Shown here one piece after another: positions 54,488 to 63,572 of a DNA stretch of 64,000 nt (position 1 is the stretch's first letter; the number at the start of each line of letters is the position of its first letter). The notes under the pieces are model-generated. The model was not told the origin of the DNA. It saw only the letters and a program-made list of their open reading frames with translations, and searched no databases. The translations under genes and the position numbers were made by a program. This stretch comes from Methylomarinum vadi (GTDB lineage Bacteria; Pseudomonadota; Gammaproteobacteria; Methylococcales; Methylomonadaceae), in NCBI RefSeq assembly GCF_000733935.1, contig NZ_JPON01000001.1, positions 3,856,623-3,920,622 of the forward strand. The letters are read 5' to 3'.

Positions 54488-54952
54488 GTGACAGAAAAAG
54501 ATCTACAAATTAAAGATATTTGTTTAAGATTGCTGGCTCGGCGCGAACACAGCCGAAAGGAGTTGCTGGATAAGCTGGCATTTCGCGGTTTCGGTCGGCA
54601 GGACACTGAGCGCGTGGTTCAGGAATTGGCCGAGCAAGGTTGGCAAAGCGATGAGCGTTACGCGCATAGTTATGCCCGGCAACGAATAGAGAAAGGCTAC
54701 GGTCCGTTGCGTATTGCTTATGAATTGCAGCAACATGGCGTCGAATACAGTGAACTCGATGGGCTGGTCGAGGATTTGGCCGGAAGTTGGAGCGAGCTAT
54801 TGGAAAACGTTTATTTGGGAAAATACAGCGTGGACAAGCATTTGCCGGCCAAAGAGTGGCTTAAACGCAGCCGCTTTTTACAACAAAGGGGGTTCAGCGG
54901 GGAAATGATCAAAAAGTTGTTCGTGCACATGGGGATTAGGCTGGAACGGTAA
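54488..54952 (+). CDS. recX: RecX regulatory protein
   Basis: 154 aa with a GTG start. The three tandem helical repeats characteristic of RecX are visible (CLRLLARREHSRKELLDKLA, FGRQDTERVVQELAEQGWQS, RYAHSYARQRIEKGYGPLRI). RecX inhibits RecA filament growth. It lies 180 bp downstream of recA on the same strand. Confidence 0.95.
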   Translation: MTEKDLQIKDICLRLLARREHSRKELLDKLAFRGFGRQDTERVVQELAEQGWQSDERYAHSYARQRIEKGYGPLRIAYELQQHGVEYSELDGLVEDLAGSWSELLENVYLGKYSVDKHLPAKEWLKRSRFLQQRGFSGEMIKKLFVHMGIRLER

Positions 54953-55008
54953 CATGTCTGTGCTGTTCGAGTTAAGCAATAAATAATGAGTAGTTAGTAA
55001 ACCTGAAC

Positions 55009-57624
55009 ATGATGAAAAATATGACCAGCGCGGAATTGCGCAGCGCATTTTTGGAGTTTTTTCGCGAAAGAGGGCATTCCGTCCAGCCATCGAGTTCGTT
55101 GGTGCCTGGCAATGACCCGACCTTGCTGTTTACCAATGCCGGCATGGTGCAATTCAAGGATGTGTTCCTGGGGCGGGAGAAACGCGATTATACTCGCGCG
55201 GTGACCAGTCAGCGTTGCGTTCGCGCCGGCGGCAAGCATAACGATTTGGAAAACGTCGGTTATACCGCTCGCCACCATACTTTCTTTGAAATGCTGGGTA
55301 ATTTCAGCTTCGGCGATTATTTCAAAAAAGACGCGATTCATTATGCCTGGGATTTTTTGACCAAGGAATTGGGTATTCCGGCGGAAAAGCTGTGGGTCAC
55401 CGTGTTCGAGGAAGACGACGAGGCGGCCTCTATCTGGCTGGATGACATCAAGGTCGACCCGGCGCGTTTTTCCCGCATCGGCGCCAAGGATAATTTCTGG
55501 TCGATGGGGGATGTTGGCCCCTGCGGTCCGTGTACCGAGATTTTTTATGATCATGGTGAAGACGTCGCCGGCGGTCCTCCGGGCAGTCCCGACGAGGAAG
55601 GCGACCGTTATATCGAAATCTGGAATCTCGTGTTCATGCAATACGACCGCGATAAAGACGGCAACCTGACGCCGTTGCCGGCACCTTCGGTCGATACCGG
55701 CATGGGGTTGGAGCGTATCGCGGCGGTGCTGCAAGGCGTGCACAGCAATTATGAAATCGACCTGTTTCAAAACATCCTGAAATCCGCGGCGCAATTGGCC
55801 AATGTCACCGATCTGGACAACAGTTCGCTGCGAGTGATCGCCGACCACATCCGTTCCTGCGCCTTTTTGGTCGCGGACGGCGTGTTACCGTCCAACGAGG
55901 GGCGCGGTTACGTATTGCGCCGGATCATCCGCCGCGCGATCCGCCACGGTTATCGTCTGGGTATCCACGACACCTTCTTTTATAAATTGGTGGCCCCGTT
56001 GGTGGCGGAAATGGGCGAAGCCTATCCTGAATTGAAGCAGGCCCAAGAGCAAGTGGAACGGGTACTGAAAAAAGAGGAGCAACGCTTCGCCGAAACCCTG
56101 GAACAAGGCATGAAGGTGTTGGAGTCCTGCGTCGCCAAACTTGACGGTAAGGTGATTCCGGGCGATGTCGTATTCCTGCTTTATGACACCTACGGTTTCC
56201 CGGTCGACTTGACCGCGGATTTCGCGCGCGAACATGGCTTGACCGTCGATCATGCCGGCTTCGAAGTGGAAATGGCGGCGCAACGGGAAAGGGCGCGTGC
56301 CGGCGGGCATTTCGCGGCCGATTACGATCAGGATATCAAGCTGGACAGCCAGACCGAATTTACCGGTTATCAACAGTTGGAAGGCTCGGCCAAGATCGTC
56401 GGCTTGTTCAAACAAGGCCAGCCGGTCGCTAGCTTGCAGGAAGGCGAGGAAGGCGTGGTCGTATTGGACCAAACCCCGTGCTATGCGGAGTCCGGTGGCC
56501 AGGTCGGCGACAGCGGGCGCATCGAAGTCGACGGCGCGGTGTTTGCAGTACGCGATACGCAAAAGCAGGGCGGCGATTTATTTTTACACAAGGGCATCGT
56601 AATTCAAGGTGAAATCAACGAAGATTCGAGCTGTCGAGTTAAGGTCGATGCCGAGAAACGCATGGCGACCCAGTTGAACCATTCCGCCACGCATCTGCTG
56701 CATGCGGCATTGCGAAAAACCTTGGGCGAGCACGTCGCGCAAAAAGGTTCGTTGGTGAATCCGGAGCGTTTGCGCTTCGACTTTTCCCATTTCGAACCGT
56801 TGACGGCCGACGAAATCGCAATGATCGAGCGTTTGGTCAACGAACAAATTCGACTGAACAACCCGGTTTCGGCCGAGATCATGGCTAAGGATGAGGCCGT
56901 CAAGGCTGGTGCGATGGCGCTGTTCGGGGAAAAATACGGCGATGAGGTCCGGGTGTTGCGGATCGGCGAATTTTCCACCGAATTGTGCGGCGGCACCCAT
57001 GTCGACAGGGCTGGGGATATCGGTCTGTTCAAGATCATCAGCGAAACCGGCGTTGCTGCCGGCGTCAGAAGGTTGGAAGCGGTCACCGGGCAGGCGGCCT
57101 TGGATTGGCTGGCCGCTCGCGACCAAGTCTTGGGCAGCATTGCCGGTTTGGTGAAAAGTGCGCCCGACAAGGCGGCTGAAAAAGTCCAGCAATTGCTGGA
57201 GAAAAACCGCACGCTGGAAAAGGAACTGGAAAAGCTGAAAGGAAAGTTGGCCAGTTCGGCCGGCGGAGAGTTGAGCAGTCAGGCCGTCGAGGTCGATGGG
57301 GTTAACGTGTTGGCCGTCAAATTGGAGGATGTCGATCCGAAAGCCATGCGCGATATGGTCGATCAGTTGAAAAACAAATTGGGCAGCTCCGCGATCGTCT
57401 TGGCGACAGTCAAAGGCGATAAAGTCAGCCTGATTGCCGGCGTCTCGAAAGATCAAACGTCCCGCCTGAAAGCCGGCGATTTGGTTAATTCAGTTGCCAC
57501 CCAGGTCGGCGGGAAGGGCGGCGGCCGCCCGGATATGGCGCAGGCGGGCGGCAACGATCCCTCCAATCTGGATGCGGCGTTAAAGCAAGTGCCCGAGTGG
57601 GTTAAACAACAACTGGGCGCTTAA
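55009..57624 (+). CDS. alaS: Alanine-tRNA ligase
   Basis: 871 aa, standard length. Class II catalytic core with [30 protein letters not shown] and [16 protein letters not shown]; editing-domain zinc motifs [12 protein letters not shown] and [11 protein letters not shown]-terminal DHHA1 domain ending in [15 protein letters not shown]. The start could also be at 55012 or 55021, since no strong ribosome-binding site separates them. It charges tRNA-Ala and edits Ser/Gly mischarging. Confidence 0.97.
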   Translation: MMKNMTSAELRSAFLEFFRERGHSVQPSSSLVPGNDPTLLFTNAGMVQFKDVFLGREKRDYTRAVTSQRCVRAGGKHNDLENVGYTARHHTFFEMLGNFSFGDYFKKDAIHYAWDFLTKELGIPAEKLWVTVFEEDDEAASIWLDDIKVDPARFSRIGAKDNFWSMGDVGPCGPCTEIFYDHGEDVAGGPPGSPDEEGDRYIEIWNLVFMQYDRDKDGNLTPLPAPSVDTGMGLERIAAVLQGVHSNYEIDLFQNILKSAAQLANVTDLDNSSLRVIADHIRSCAFLVADGVLPSNEGRGYVLRRIIRRAIRHGYRLGIHDTFFYKLVAPLVAEMGEAYPELKQAQEQVERVLKKEEQRFAETLEQGMKVLESCVAKLDGKVIPGDVVFLLYDTYGFPVDLTADFAREHGLTVDHAGFEVEMAAQRERARAGGHFAADYDQDIKLDSQTEFTGYQQLEGSAKIVGLFKQGQPVASLQEGEEGVVVLDQTPCYAESGGQVGDSGRIEVDGAVFAVRDTQKQGGDLFLHKGIVIQGEINEDSSCRVKVDAEKRMATQLNHSATHLLHAALRKTLGEHVAQKGSLVNPERLRFDFSHFEPLTADEIAMIERLVNEQIRLNNPVSAEIMAKDEAVKAGAMALFGEKYGDEVRVLRIGEFSTELCGGTHVDRAGDIGLFKIISETGVAAGVRRLEAVTGQAALDWLAARDQVLGSIAGLVKSAPDKAAEKVQQLLEKNRTLEKELEKLKGKLASSAGGELSSQAVEVDGVNVLAVKLEDVDPKAMRDMVDQLKNKLGSSAIVLATVKGDKVSLIAGVSKDQTSRLKAGDLVNSVATQVGGKGGGRPDMAQAGGNDPSNLDAALKQVPEWVKQQLGA

Positions 57625-57658
57625 GCCGTTTTATTGGATTCGATAATCACTTTTTAGC

Positions 57659-58885
57659 ATGGCTCTTTATGTCTATAAATTCGGCGGCACTTCCGTCGGC
57701 TCGGTCGAACGGATCAAGGCTGTCGCCGAGAAAATAAAAAAAGCCCGTGACCAGGGCGACCAGGTTGTCGCCGTGGTCTCGGCGATGAGCGGGGAAACCA
57801 ATCGCCTGGTCGCCTTGGCCAAGGAGATACAAACGCAGCCCACCGAAAGAGAGATGGACGTGCTGCTTTCTACCGGCGAGCAAGTCACGATATCGTTACT
57901 GTGCATGGCGTTGCATGAACTGGGTTGTTCAGCCTGCTCCTATACCGGCGCCCAGGTCAGGATTTTGACCGACAGCAGTCACACCAAGGCGCGCATCCAG
58001 GAAATCGACGACAGGAAAATACATGCCGATCTGAAGTCCGGCAGGGTCGTTGTCGTCGCCGGTTTTCAAGGGGTCGATGAGCACGGCAACATCACGACCC
58101 TGGGGCGGGGCGGTTCGGATACTACAGCGGTGGCCTTGGCGGCTGCGGTCAAGGCCGACGAATGCCATATTTACACCGATGTCGACGGTGTTTACACCAC
58201 TGATCCGAGGGTCGAGCCCAAGGCAAGACGTCTGGACAAGATTACCTTCGAGGAAATGCTGGAAATGGCCAGTCTGGGGTCGAAAGTCTTGCAAATCCGG
58301 TCGGTGGAATTTGCCGGAAAATATAATGTTGCGTTAAGGGTGTTGTCATCGTTTGAAGAGGGGCCGGGTACGCTAATTAGCTATGATGAGGAATCGGAAA
58401 TGGAAAAAGCTTTAGTTTCAGGAATTGCATTTAACAAGGACGAGGCCAAACTGACCGTGACCGGCGTACCCGATTTGCCGGGCGTTGCCTCGAAAATTCT
58501 AGGGCCGATCGCCGATCAGAATATCGAAGTGGATATGATCGTCCAAAATATCGCCGAAGATGCGACCACCGACTTTACCTTTACCGTCCATCGCAACGAT
58601 TATTTGCGGGCCATGGCGATCCTGGAAAAGGTCTGCAGCGACATGGGAGCCAGACGGGTAACGGGCGACGATAACATCGTCAAGGTATCGATTGTCGGCG
58701 TCGGTATGCGTTCTCATGCCGGAATTGCCAGCACGATGTTTAAAACATTGGCAGAAGAGGGAATTAATATTAGAATGATCTCCACATCAGAAATAAAGAT
58801 TTCTGTTGTGGTTGATGAAAAATACTTAGAACTAGCTGTTCGTTCCTTGCACAAAGCATTCGGGCTGGATAAAAAAGAACAATAA
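57659..58885 (+). CDS. lysC: Aspartate kinase
   Basis: 408 aa. VYKFGGTSVGSVERIKAVAE is the N-terminal kinase signature, and TLGRGGSDTTAVALAAAVKA binds aspartate/ATP. Two ACT domains follow (~265-335 and ~345-408), as in feedback-inhibited monofunctional enzymes. It starts the aspartate family of amino acid biosynthesis. No lysine riboswitch is seen in the 34-bp gap to alaS, so regulation would be allosteric. Confidence 0.97.
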   Translation: MALYVYKFGGTSVGSVERIKAVAEKIKKARDQGDQVVAVVSAMSGETNRLVALAKEIQTQPTEREMDVLLSTGEQVTISLLCMALHELGCSACSYTGAQVRILTDSSHTKARIQEIDDRKIHADLKSGRVVVVAGFQGVDEHGNITTLGRGGSDTTAVALAAAVKADECHIYTDVDGVYTTDPRVEPKARRLDKITFEEMLEMASLGSKVLQIRSVEFAGKYNVALRVLSSFEEGPGTLISYDEESEMEKALVSGIAFNKDEAKLTVTGVPDLPGVASKILGPIADQNIEVDMIVQNIAEDATTDFTFTVHRNDYLRAMAILEKVCSDMGARRVTGDDNIVKVSIVGVGMRSHAGIASTMFKTLAEEGINIRMISTSEIKISVVVDEKYLELAVRSLHKAFGLDKKEQ

Positions 58886-58982
58886 AAGGCCTTCCTTTTT
58901 ACTAAAAAGAGAGGTATCATATACGGCTCGTTTGGTCATTGCACGAATGGCGGACAATCATTAGGAAACGTAGGGAGATAGT

Positions 58983-59174
58983 ATGCTTATCTTAACTCGG
59001 CGGGTTGGAGAGACCTTGATGATCGGTGATGACGTTACTGTCACCGTTCTGGGCGTTAAAGGTAATCAGGTTCGCATCGGTGTAAATGCGCCAAAAGAAG
59101 TGTCAGTGCATAGAGAAGAGATCTACGAGAGAATCAAGAAAGAACAGGCTGATTCATCGAGCTCTGACGAGTAA
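58983..59174 (+). CDS. csrA: Carbon storage regulator CsrA (RsmA)
   Basis: 63 aa: [20 protein letters not shown], then [29 protein letters not shown]. The RNA-binding residues of the family (Leu4, Arg6, Arg44-type) are conserved. It binds GGA-containing leaders to block translation. The agggaga before its ATG overlaps no such hairpin that I can see. Confidence 0.98.
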   Translation: MLILTRRVGETLMIGDDVTVTVLGVKGNQVRIGVNAPKEVSVHREEIYERIKKEQADSSSSDE

Positions 59175-59183
59175 AAAGGTTTA

Positions 59184-59274
59184 GGAGAGTTGGCCGAGAG
59201 GCCGAAGGCGCTCCCCTGCTAAGGGAGTATGGGTCAAAAGCCCATCGAGGGTTCGAATCCCTCACTCTCCGCCA
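59184..59274 (+). tRNA. tRNA-Ser (anticodon GCT)
   Basis: 91 nt with encoded CCA. Acceptor GGAGAGT/ACTCTCC, anticodon stem CTCCC/GGGAG with loop CTGCTAA, long variable arm. It follows csrA by 9 bp. Confidence 0.96.
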
Positions 59275-59351
59275 TTAACTGAAAGTCAAAATTTTAAGGA
59301 AAAAAGCTTGACTCAAAATTAGTAAAAAGGGATAATAAACGGCTCAATAAG

Positions 59352-59428
59352 GCGCCCGTAGCTCAGCTGGATAGAGTACTCGGCTACGAACCGAGCGGTC
59401 GGGAGTTCGAATCTCTCCGGGCGCGCCA
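59352..59428 (+). tRNA. tRNA-Arg (anticodon ACG)
   Basis: 77 nt with CCA. Acceptor GCGCCCG/CGGGCGC, anticodon stem CTCGG/CCGAG with loop CTACGAA. Confidence 0.96.
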
Positions 59429-59446
59429 TTGAGAAAAAAGAATTAT

Positions 59447-59522
59447 TCCCCTGTAGCTCAGTCGGTAGAGCGGGTGACTGTTAATCACTAGGTCGGCGGT
59501 TCGAGCCCGTCCGGGGGAGCCA
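59447..59522 (+). tRNA. tRNA-Asn (anticodon GTT)
   Basis: 76 nt with CCA. Acceptor TCCCCTG paired with CGGGGGA, anticodon loop CTGTTAA. It marks the edge of the accessory segment, so it could be an integration site. Confidence 0.96.
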
Positions 59523-59530
59523 TACAAAAC

Positions 59531-59563
59531 AAGGGCTTAGAGTAAAATCTAAGCCCTTTTTTT
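59531..59563 (+). terminator. Rho-independent terminator after the tRNA cluster
   Basis: AAGGGCTTAGA and TCTAAGCCCTT form a perfect 11-bp stem with loop GTAAAA, followed by a T-run. Confidence 0.9.
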
Positions 59564-59669
59564 ATGCCTGAAATCTAGAGGTCAACCTCTGGTCAACTTT
59601 GAATTGAAATTTATAGAAACTTGCAGAATAGTTTTAAGTAGGCTTGATCTGGCAAAAAAGGAGTAATTA

Positions 59670-60566
59670 ATGACCATTGGGTTTGGCGCGATAGCTTGGA
59701 ACGAAGAGGTTGGAAGAATCGTAGCAGTCGCGGCAGATAGTCGCCTTTCTCATAATGGCAATACGATTTCAGATGCAGGAGTAAAAACATTCGAATTGGG
59801 TGGAAGTAGCGCAATGGTAGTAGCCGGGAACGCATTGCCGGCGATATCTGCCGCTGATATTGTTCGGCAGATTGTAGATAACCATAATCGAAAAAGCGAT
59901 AAGCGGATGGGTTTCTACGATACCACAAGACTATTAGCCTTTTTTCTCAAGCGAGCCTGTGAACCGGAGTCTTGGTGTTGCAAAGCTACCGTCGTAGGTT
60001 TCCTCGACAATGGGCTACCTTCTTTGTCGATCGTAATTATTTCTAAAATAGAAAATTCAGTTCGATTCTTTAATGTCGAGAAAGGTGGATCTATATTTTT
60101 TCCGGTTGGAACTGCGGAAGCCTGCGATTTTATACGTCAAGGATTTGAATTAGCAAAGAAAGAAGGAAAGTCGTTAATTTCGACTGGACTATCTCTTATC
60201 TACTATATGAGTGAACTTTCTGCCTTTCCCACTATTGGAGGTGCCATTTCACTTGGATGTTGCAATTACGGCGATCAATATTTTTCATGGCCTCATATTT
60301 CAATTGATGACAGGCTATTCTATCGCGGCATAGATTTGACGGAGAACGCGCGGCCAACATGGCCGATGGCGGAACGGATAGAATATGACCAAGAGTGGTG
60401 CTCCAAATTAGATGTTCGCTTGCATCAAGATGTTGAGCCAATTCAAGAGGTGGTAACTGCTCCAGGATGTATTTATCAGATTGATGATCTTTCGACTCCT
60501 GAAACATTGTTTCAATTGCATAATGATCCCACGGAATTCGTTAGCGGAGTTGCACGTGAGCACTAA
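59670..60566 (+). CDS. Putative proteasome-like Ntn hydrolase
   Basis: 298 aa. MTIGFGAIAW puts a Thr right after the initiator Met. RIVAVAADSRLSHNGNTISD and then AGVKTFELGGSSAMVVAGN recall the beta-subunit pattern of HslV/proteasome: Asp23 and Lys39 are 16 residues apart, the same as Asp17 and Lys33 of those enzymes, although the Thr-to-Asp distance is about 5 residues longer. The remaining ~200 residues are not recognised and exceed a normal beta subunit. No ATPase partner is nearby. Prediction rests on pattern only. It is the first gene after the tRNA-Asn terminator. Confidence 0.55.
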   Translation: MTIGFGAIAWNEEVGRIVAVAADSRLSHNGNTISDAGVKTFELGGSSAMVVAGNALPAISAADIVRQIVDNHNRKSDKRMGFYDTTRLLAFFLKRACEPESWCCKATVVGFLDNGLPSLSIVIISKIENSVRFFNVEKGGSIFFPVGTAEACDFIRQGFELAKKEGKSLISTGLSLIYYMSELSAFPTIGGAISLGCCNYGDQYFSWPHISIDDRLFYRGIDLTENARPTWPMAERIEYDQEWCSKLDVRLHQDVEPIQEVVTAPGCIYQIDDLSTPETLFQLHNDPTEFVSGVAREH

Positions 60567-60645
60567 CGATTTTTGAATGATTCATAACCAGCTAAACTTA
60601 AGATTAAAGTTCGCTTTTCAAATCACAGACCGTCAAAATAGTTAA

Positions 60646-60753
60646 TGGCGGCGATTCATTGCCGGATATTTTCGAGATGGCGAAAGCCTGGCCGCGAGTT
60701 TGATCAGCAATGGACTTGCTCGGGAATATCACGGCGGTAAGAGGATGGGGTGA
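60646..60753 (+). pseudogene. Remnant of a thermonuclease (SNase-like) gene 3' end
   Basis: An open stretch ending in TGA reads WRRFIAGYFRDGESLAASLI then SNGLAREYHGGKRMG, like the C-terminus of SNase-family nucleases (GLAR-Y-GGKR). No upstream part of the gene is present. Confidence 0.45.
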
Positions 60754-61039
60754 TGTTCGAATTAGTTTCGGAGCGATAAGTGTGAAAAAGCTTTACGACA
60801 ACTTATAGTGATACTACTGCAAGTACGGGTCTTTTTCTGATTATTTGGTCAATTCTCTTTATCGGATCGATTGCTCTATTGGTGGATTAGGTATTCGAGG
60901 AATCCGATTTGCTTACAATCCACAAATCATTACTACACAAATCGAGTGTCGTAGCCCTACTATTTACCGCCTTAGCCCACAAGGCGGCGGTGGATGGAAC
61001 GAATTTTGCCTCTGGCTCAAACAAAAATAAGGAATAGTC
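60754..61039. other. Intergenic stretch, no convincing gene
   Basis: AT-rich DNA between the nuclease remnant and the PEP-CTERM gene. A short open frame (60845-61030) lacks a ribosome-binding site and family resemblance and is not called. Confidence 0.45.
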
Positions 61040-61666
61040 TTGTACTACAAAATATTTGTACCTCTTTGCGTAATTTTGTTCGCTCTAACTGCACCGGTAC
61101 GAGCTGCAACTTTAGATATACAAAACGGACAGCTTATGGGTGCGTTTGGTGTCATTGTAGGAGAATCGTTATATGACGTTCAATTTATCGACGATACCTG
61201 CGCGAACTTATTTGATGGTTGTGACGAGCCAGGGGACTTTTTGTTTCAGGTTGAGACAGATGCTGCCATTGCCTCAAACGCTTTATTGTCGCAGGTATTT
61301 ATAGATTTAGATGGGTACCGATTTGACTCTGATCCTTCGTTGACTCATGGTTGTCAGAATTGGTCTTTGTGCGAAGCTATCACTGTTTTTTGGGTAGATG
61401 TTGTCGGTGATGAGATCGACGCGAGGAGCGCTTGGAACACCGCTCCAGATTGTTGGAGCAATTGTGATCACATTGTTGCACGACAACCTACCCAACTGTA
61501 TTGGTATGATGAGGTAGTGTTGACAACGGAGACCATGGTTTATGCGGTTTGGTCTCCATCCAACGGCCAAGAATCCGCTACAGTACCTGAACCCGCTACG
61601 CTGACCCTAATGTTCTTCGGGTTCGCAGGTATTGGATTTGCCCGGATGAAGAAGCGGGGCGCCTAA
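61040..61666 (+). CDS. PEP-CTERM sorting-domain protein
   Basis: 208 aa from a TTG start preceded by AAGGAA. A signal peptide (residues 1-23) is followed by a beta-rich body with Cys pairs (CANLFDGC, CQNWSLC, CWSNC). The C-terminus VPEPATLTLMFFGFAGIGFA then RMKKRGA is a PEP-CTERM anchor: PEP motif, helix, basic tail. EpsH/exosortase would process it, but none is in the window. AT-rich. Function unknown. Confidence 0.85.
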   Translation: MYYKIFVPLCVILFALTAPVRAATLDIQNGQLMGAFGVIVGESLYDVQFIDDTCANLFDGCDEPGDFLFQVETDAAIASNALLSQVFIDLDGYRFDSDPSLTHGCQNWSLCEAITVFWVDVVGDEIDARSAWNTAPDCWSNCDHIVARQPTQLYWYDEVVLTTETMVYAVWSPSNGQESATVPEPATLTLMFFGFAGIGFARMKKRGA

Positions 61667-61690
61667 GGATGAGCTAAAGTCGTAAACATC

Positions 61691-61717
61691 ACCCCGCTTC
61701 GGTGGGGATAGTTTTTT
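61691..61717 (+). terminator. Rho-independent terminator after the PEP-CTERM gene
   Basis: CCCCGC and GTGGGG form a stem around a TTCG loop, followed a few bases later by six T. Confidence 0.75.
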
Positions 61718-61734
61718 GTCAAATTACTCTAGTG

Positions 61735-61863
61735 TTATCTACCGTTTCCAGAAAAATCCCCCATGCTCATGGTAGCTGTGGAATAGATATAAACAACCAT
61801 TCCGAGGACTAGCAACAAAACTATTACCAGCGCGACATTCTTTAGTTCTTCTGGAAATTTCAT
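61735..61863 (-). CDS. Possible 42-aa single-helix membrane peptide
   Basis: From the ATG at 61863, with gaggg about 10 bases upstream: MKFPEELKNVALVIVLLLVL then GMVVYIYSTATMSMGDF. One transmembrane helix. Unrecognised. Confidence 0.45.
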   Translation of the reverse strand: MKFPEELKNVALVIVLLLVLGMVVYIYSTATMSMGDFSGNGR

Positions 61864-61930
61864 TGTCTTAACCCTCGTAAGAAGAAACAGTGAAACTGTA
61901 AAAATATACCTGTTTTTGACATTTCCACCA

Positions 61931-61956
61931 ATAAAAAACCGGCCAAAAGACCGGTT
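61931..61956 (-). terminator. Rho-independent terminator of the minus-strand island genes
   Basis: AACCGG and CCGGTT with an 8-base loop; on the minus strand it is followed by six T. It lies just past the stop of the 61984-62244 gene. Confidence 0.75.
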
Positions 61957-61983
61957 CTTAATCAAGCTTCAATCAAACAACAA

Positions 61984-62244
61984 TCAAGCATTTTCCTGCT
62001 TGTTTTGTTCGGTGTAGTTGGCTATAGCGATTCTCTCATCAATACGGTTCTTCAATCCTTTAACCCGATATGTCAATTCGGTCAATGTTGAAATCAAGTA
62101 GCCGATGCGCTGCATATTTGCTTTTTCTATCTCATCGCTATCGATTGTTGAAACAGCTTCTCCTAGTGCAATAAGGGCAGGATATAGCCAGCTCTCTACA
62201 TCATCCAGTCGGCAATTAACTTCATCCAGATCAGTCGTGCTCAT
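61984..62244 (-). CDS. Small hypothetical protein of the accessory segment (86 aa)
   Basis: From the ATG at 62244: MSTTDLDEVNCRLDDVESWL followed by helical sequence and a Gln-rich end. All-helical, charged, probably coiled-coil; it resembles small phage or plasmid proteins but no family is recognised. It is last in the minus-strand series with the AlpA-like gene. Confidence 0.5.
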   Translation of the reverse strand: MSTTDLDEVNCRLDDVESWLYPALIALGEAVSTIDSDEIEKANMQRIGYLISTLTELTYRVKGLKNRIDERIAIANYTEQNKQENA

Positions 62245-62326
62245 TTTCAAATCGTCGTTTTTCCCTCCCGGTGCGTATTCTGATTTATTTGAACACCGAT
62301 TCTGGCCAAGTTGAACAGTTACAATC

Positions 62327-62467
62327 CTAACGCATCGGTGGAAGTGAATTTTTATCCCAAGTTTTTTCCATCCATAGATCGACCTGTGTACAGTAGGGAT
62401 TGATTCCAATGGCTGCCGCGGCTTCTGATGCCCCGATAGACTTTAAGCGCTGTGCGTGGTTGATCAT
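62327..62467 (-). pseudogene. N-terminal fragment of a YqaJ-like phage exonuclease
   Basis: 46 aa: MINHAQRLKSIGASEAAAAI then GINPYCTQVDLWMEKT, followed shortly by a stop. IGASE-x-A/G-x-x-I-G-x-x-P-Y-x-T-x-x-x-L-W is the start of YqaJ-type viral recombinases, which are normally 200-300 aa, so only the first segment remains. Its ATG overlaps the stop of the AlpA-like gene (ATGA). Confidence 0.65.
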
Positions 62468-62679
62468 GCCGCCACTCCACTGCGCTTGGTGTGGCGCTCG
62501 ATATATTCCCGAAGATCAACCGTCCGATAGCGAACATTTCTCCCGATCTTAACGAACGGAATATTATTCTCTCCGGTACTGCGCCATTTTTGGAGGGTTG
62601 CAGGTGGTATGCAGAGCAGGCGGCCTGCTGTGGTTTGGTCTACCAGCTCATCATCGGTTAATGTGACTTTTTGTGTCAT
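62464..62679 (-). CDS. AlpA/excisionase-type DNA-binding protein
   Basis: 71 aa from the ATG at 62679 with GGAAG upstream. DDELVDQTTAGRLLCIPPAT then LQKWRSTGENNIPFVKIGRN, and VRYRTVDLREYIERH make the winged-helix fold of excisionase/AlpA proteins (helix-turn-helix plus the IGR-NVRY wing). Such proteins direct excision or activate integrase genes of mobile islands. It leads the minus-strand set that includes the YqaJ fragment. Confidence 0.85.
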   Translation of the reverse strand: MTQKVTLTDDELVDQTTAGRLLCIPPATLQKWRSTGENNIPFVKIGRNVRYRTVDLREYIERHTKRSGVAA

Positions 62680-62756
62680 GGTCATCTTCCACATTGGTTA
62701 AGTAACGTGGAAGATGGTAAGGAAAGAGAAGATTAGAAAATAGGAAAAAAAAATGG

Positions 62757-63488
62757 CTAAAAATTTTCTAGCTGTGTAATCATTTGAGAAAGCGTCGATG
62801 AGTCGATTAGCCAATTCGCACGCGTTCTTATAGTTTTGAGCAAATTTTCCCTGTCTTGATATTTTGTTCCGTCACTAAAAAGCCATCTACCAAAATCTTC
62901 TATGTTATATGGAATATTTTCAGCTTCGAAAATAATCGATAAATCAATAAATGGTAGCAATCGCATATCTATCCAGGATTCAATATTACGGGTATTGAAA
63001 TTAGTTTTATTCTTATAAATGCTTGATGGTCTTTTCTTAGTTTTTAACCAATTTCCAAAATCTCTTTTTAATTGCTCATCAGACGCATCCAAATTGATTA
63101 ATAAATGTCCTTTCGACTCATTAAAAGTGCAATCAATACCACTTAGTAAATTATCAAAACTTTCATCGCTATAACAATTATGTGGCATTTTGCTCTGAAT
63201 AAGAGAGCTCGAAGAAAATATCTCCAATGCACTTATGTCACGAACAGTTGGTTTTAAAGGACTTCCAATATTTTCCAACTCTACAAGATATGTTTTAACA
63301 ATACCGCTTTTTTTTATTTCTTCTACAACTTTGGTTACAAATTTTTCATATTTAGTATTAGTGGAGTATCCATAGCTAAAAAAATCGCGAATATCTCTCC
63401 TTAGCTCTAACTGTACCCACCATTCTTTTAGGTTAAATTGTTCCAAAGAACGATAATTTTCCAGATCGAACCAATTAGGTTTTTCCAT
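62757..63488 (-). CDS. Hypothetical protein, DUF6387-like
   Basis: 243 aa starting MEKPNWFDLENYRSLEQFNL. The 'PxWFDLxxY' opening and the later conserved IDLSIIFEAENIPYNIEDFG recall a family of unknown function common in genomic islands; the assignment is from memory. Strongly AT-rich. No catalytic motif is seen. Confidence 0.6.
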   Translation of the reverse strand: MEKPNWFDLENYRSLEQFNLKEWWVQLELRRDIRDFFSYGYSTNTKYEKFVTKVVEEIKKSGIVKTYLVELENIGSPLKPTVRDISALEIFSSSSLIQSKMPHNCYSDESFDNLLSGIDCTFNESKGHLLINLDASDEQLKRDFGNWLKTKKRPSSIYKNKTNFNTRNIESWIDMRLLPFIDLSIIFEAENIPYNIEDFGRWLFSDGTKYQDRENLLKTIRTRANWLIDSSTLSQMITQLENF

Positions 63489-63572
63489 AAAACACCCCTT
63501 ACAGTGTCAGTCCTTTGAAAAGAATCTGAACCAGGCCGCAAAGGAACGGCTTTTCTCCCCGTCGAGATAGGT

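Noticed and set aside
57625..57658. Lysine riboswitch before lysC
   Set aside because: The gap to alaS is only 34 bp, far too short.
60845..61030. 61-codon open frame
   Set aside because: No ribosome-binding site, odd composition and no similarity; treated as chance.
62352..62537. 61-codon minus-strand frame overlapping the AlpA-like gene
   Set aside because: It is the wrong frame: the overlapping YqaJ-like frame from 62467 has clear family sequence and an ATGA-coupled start.
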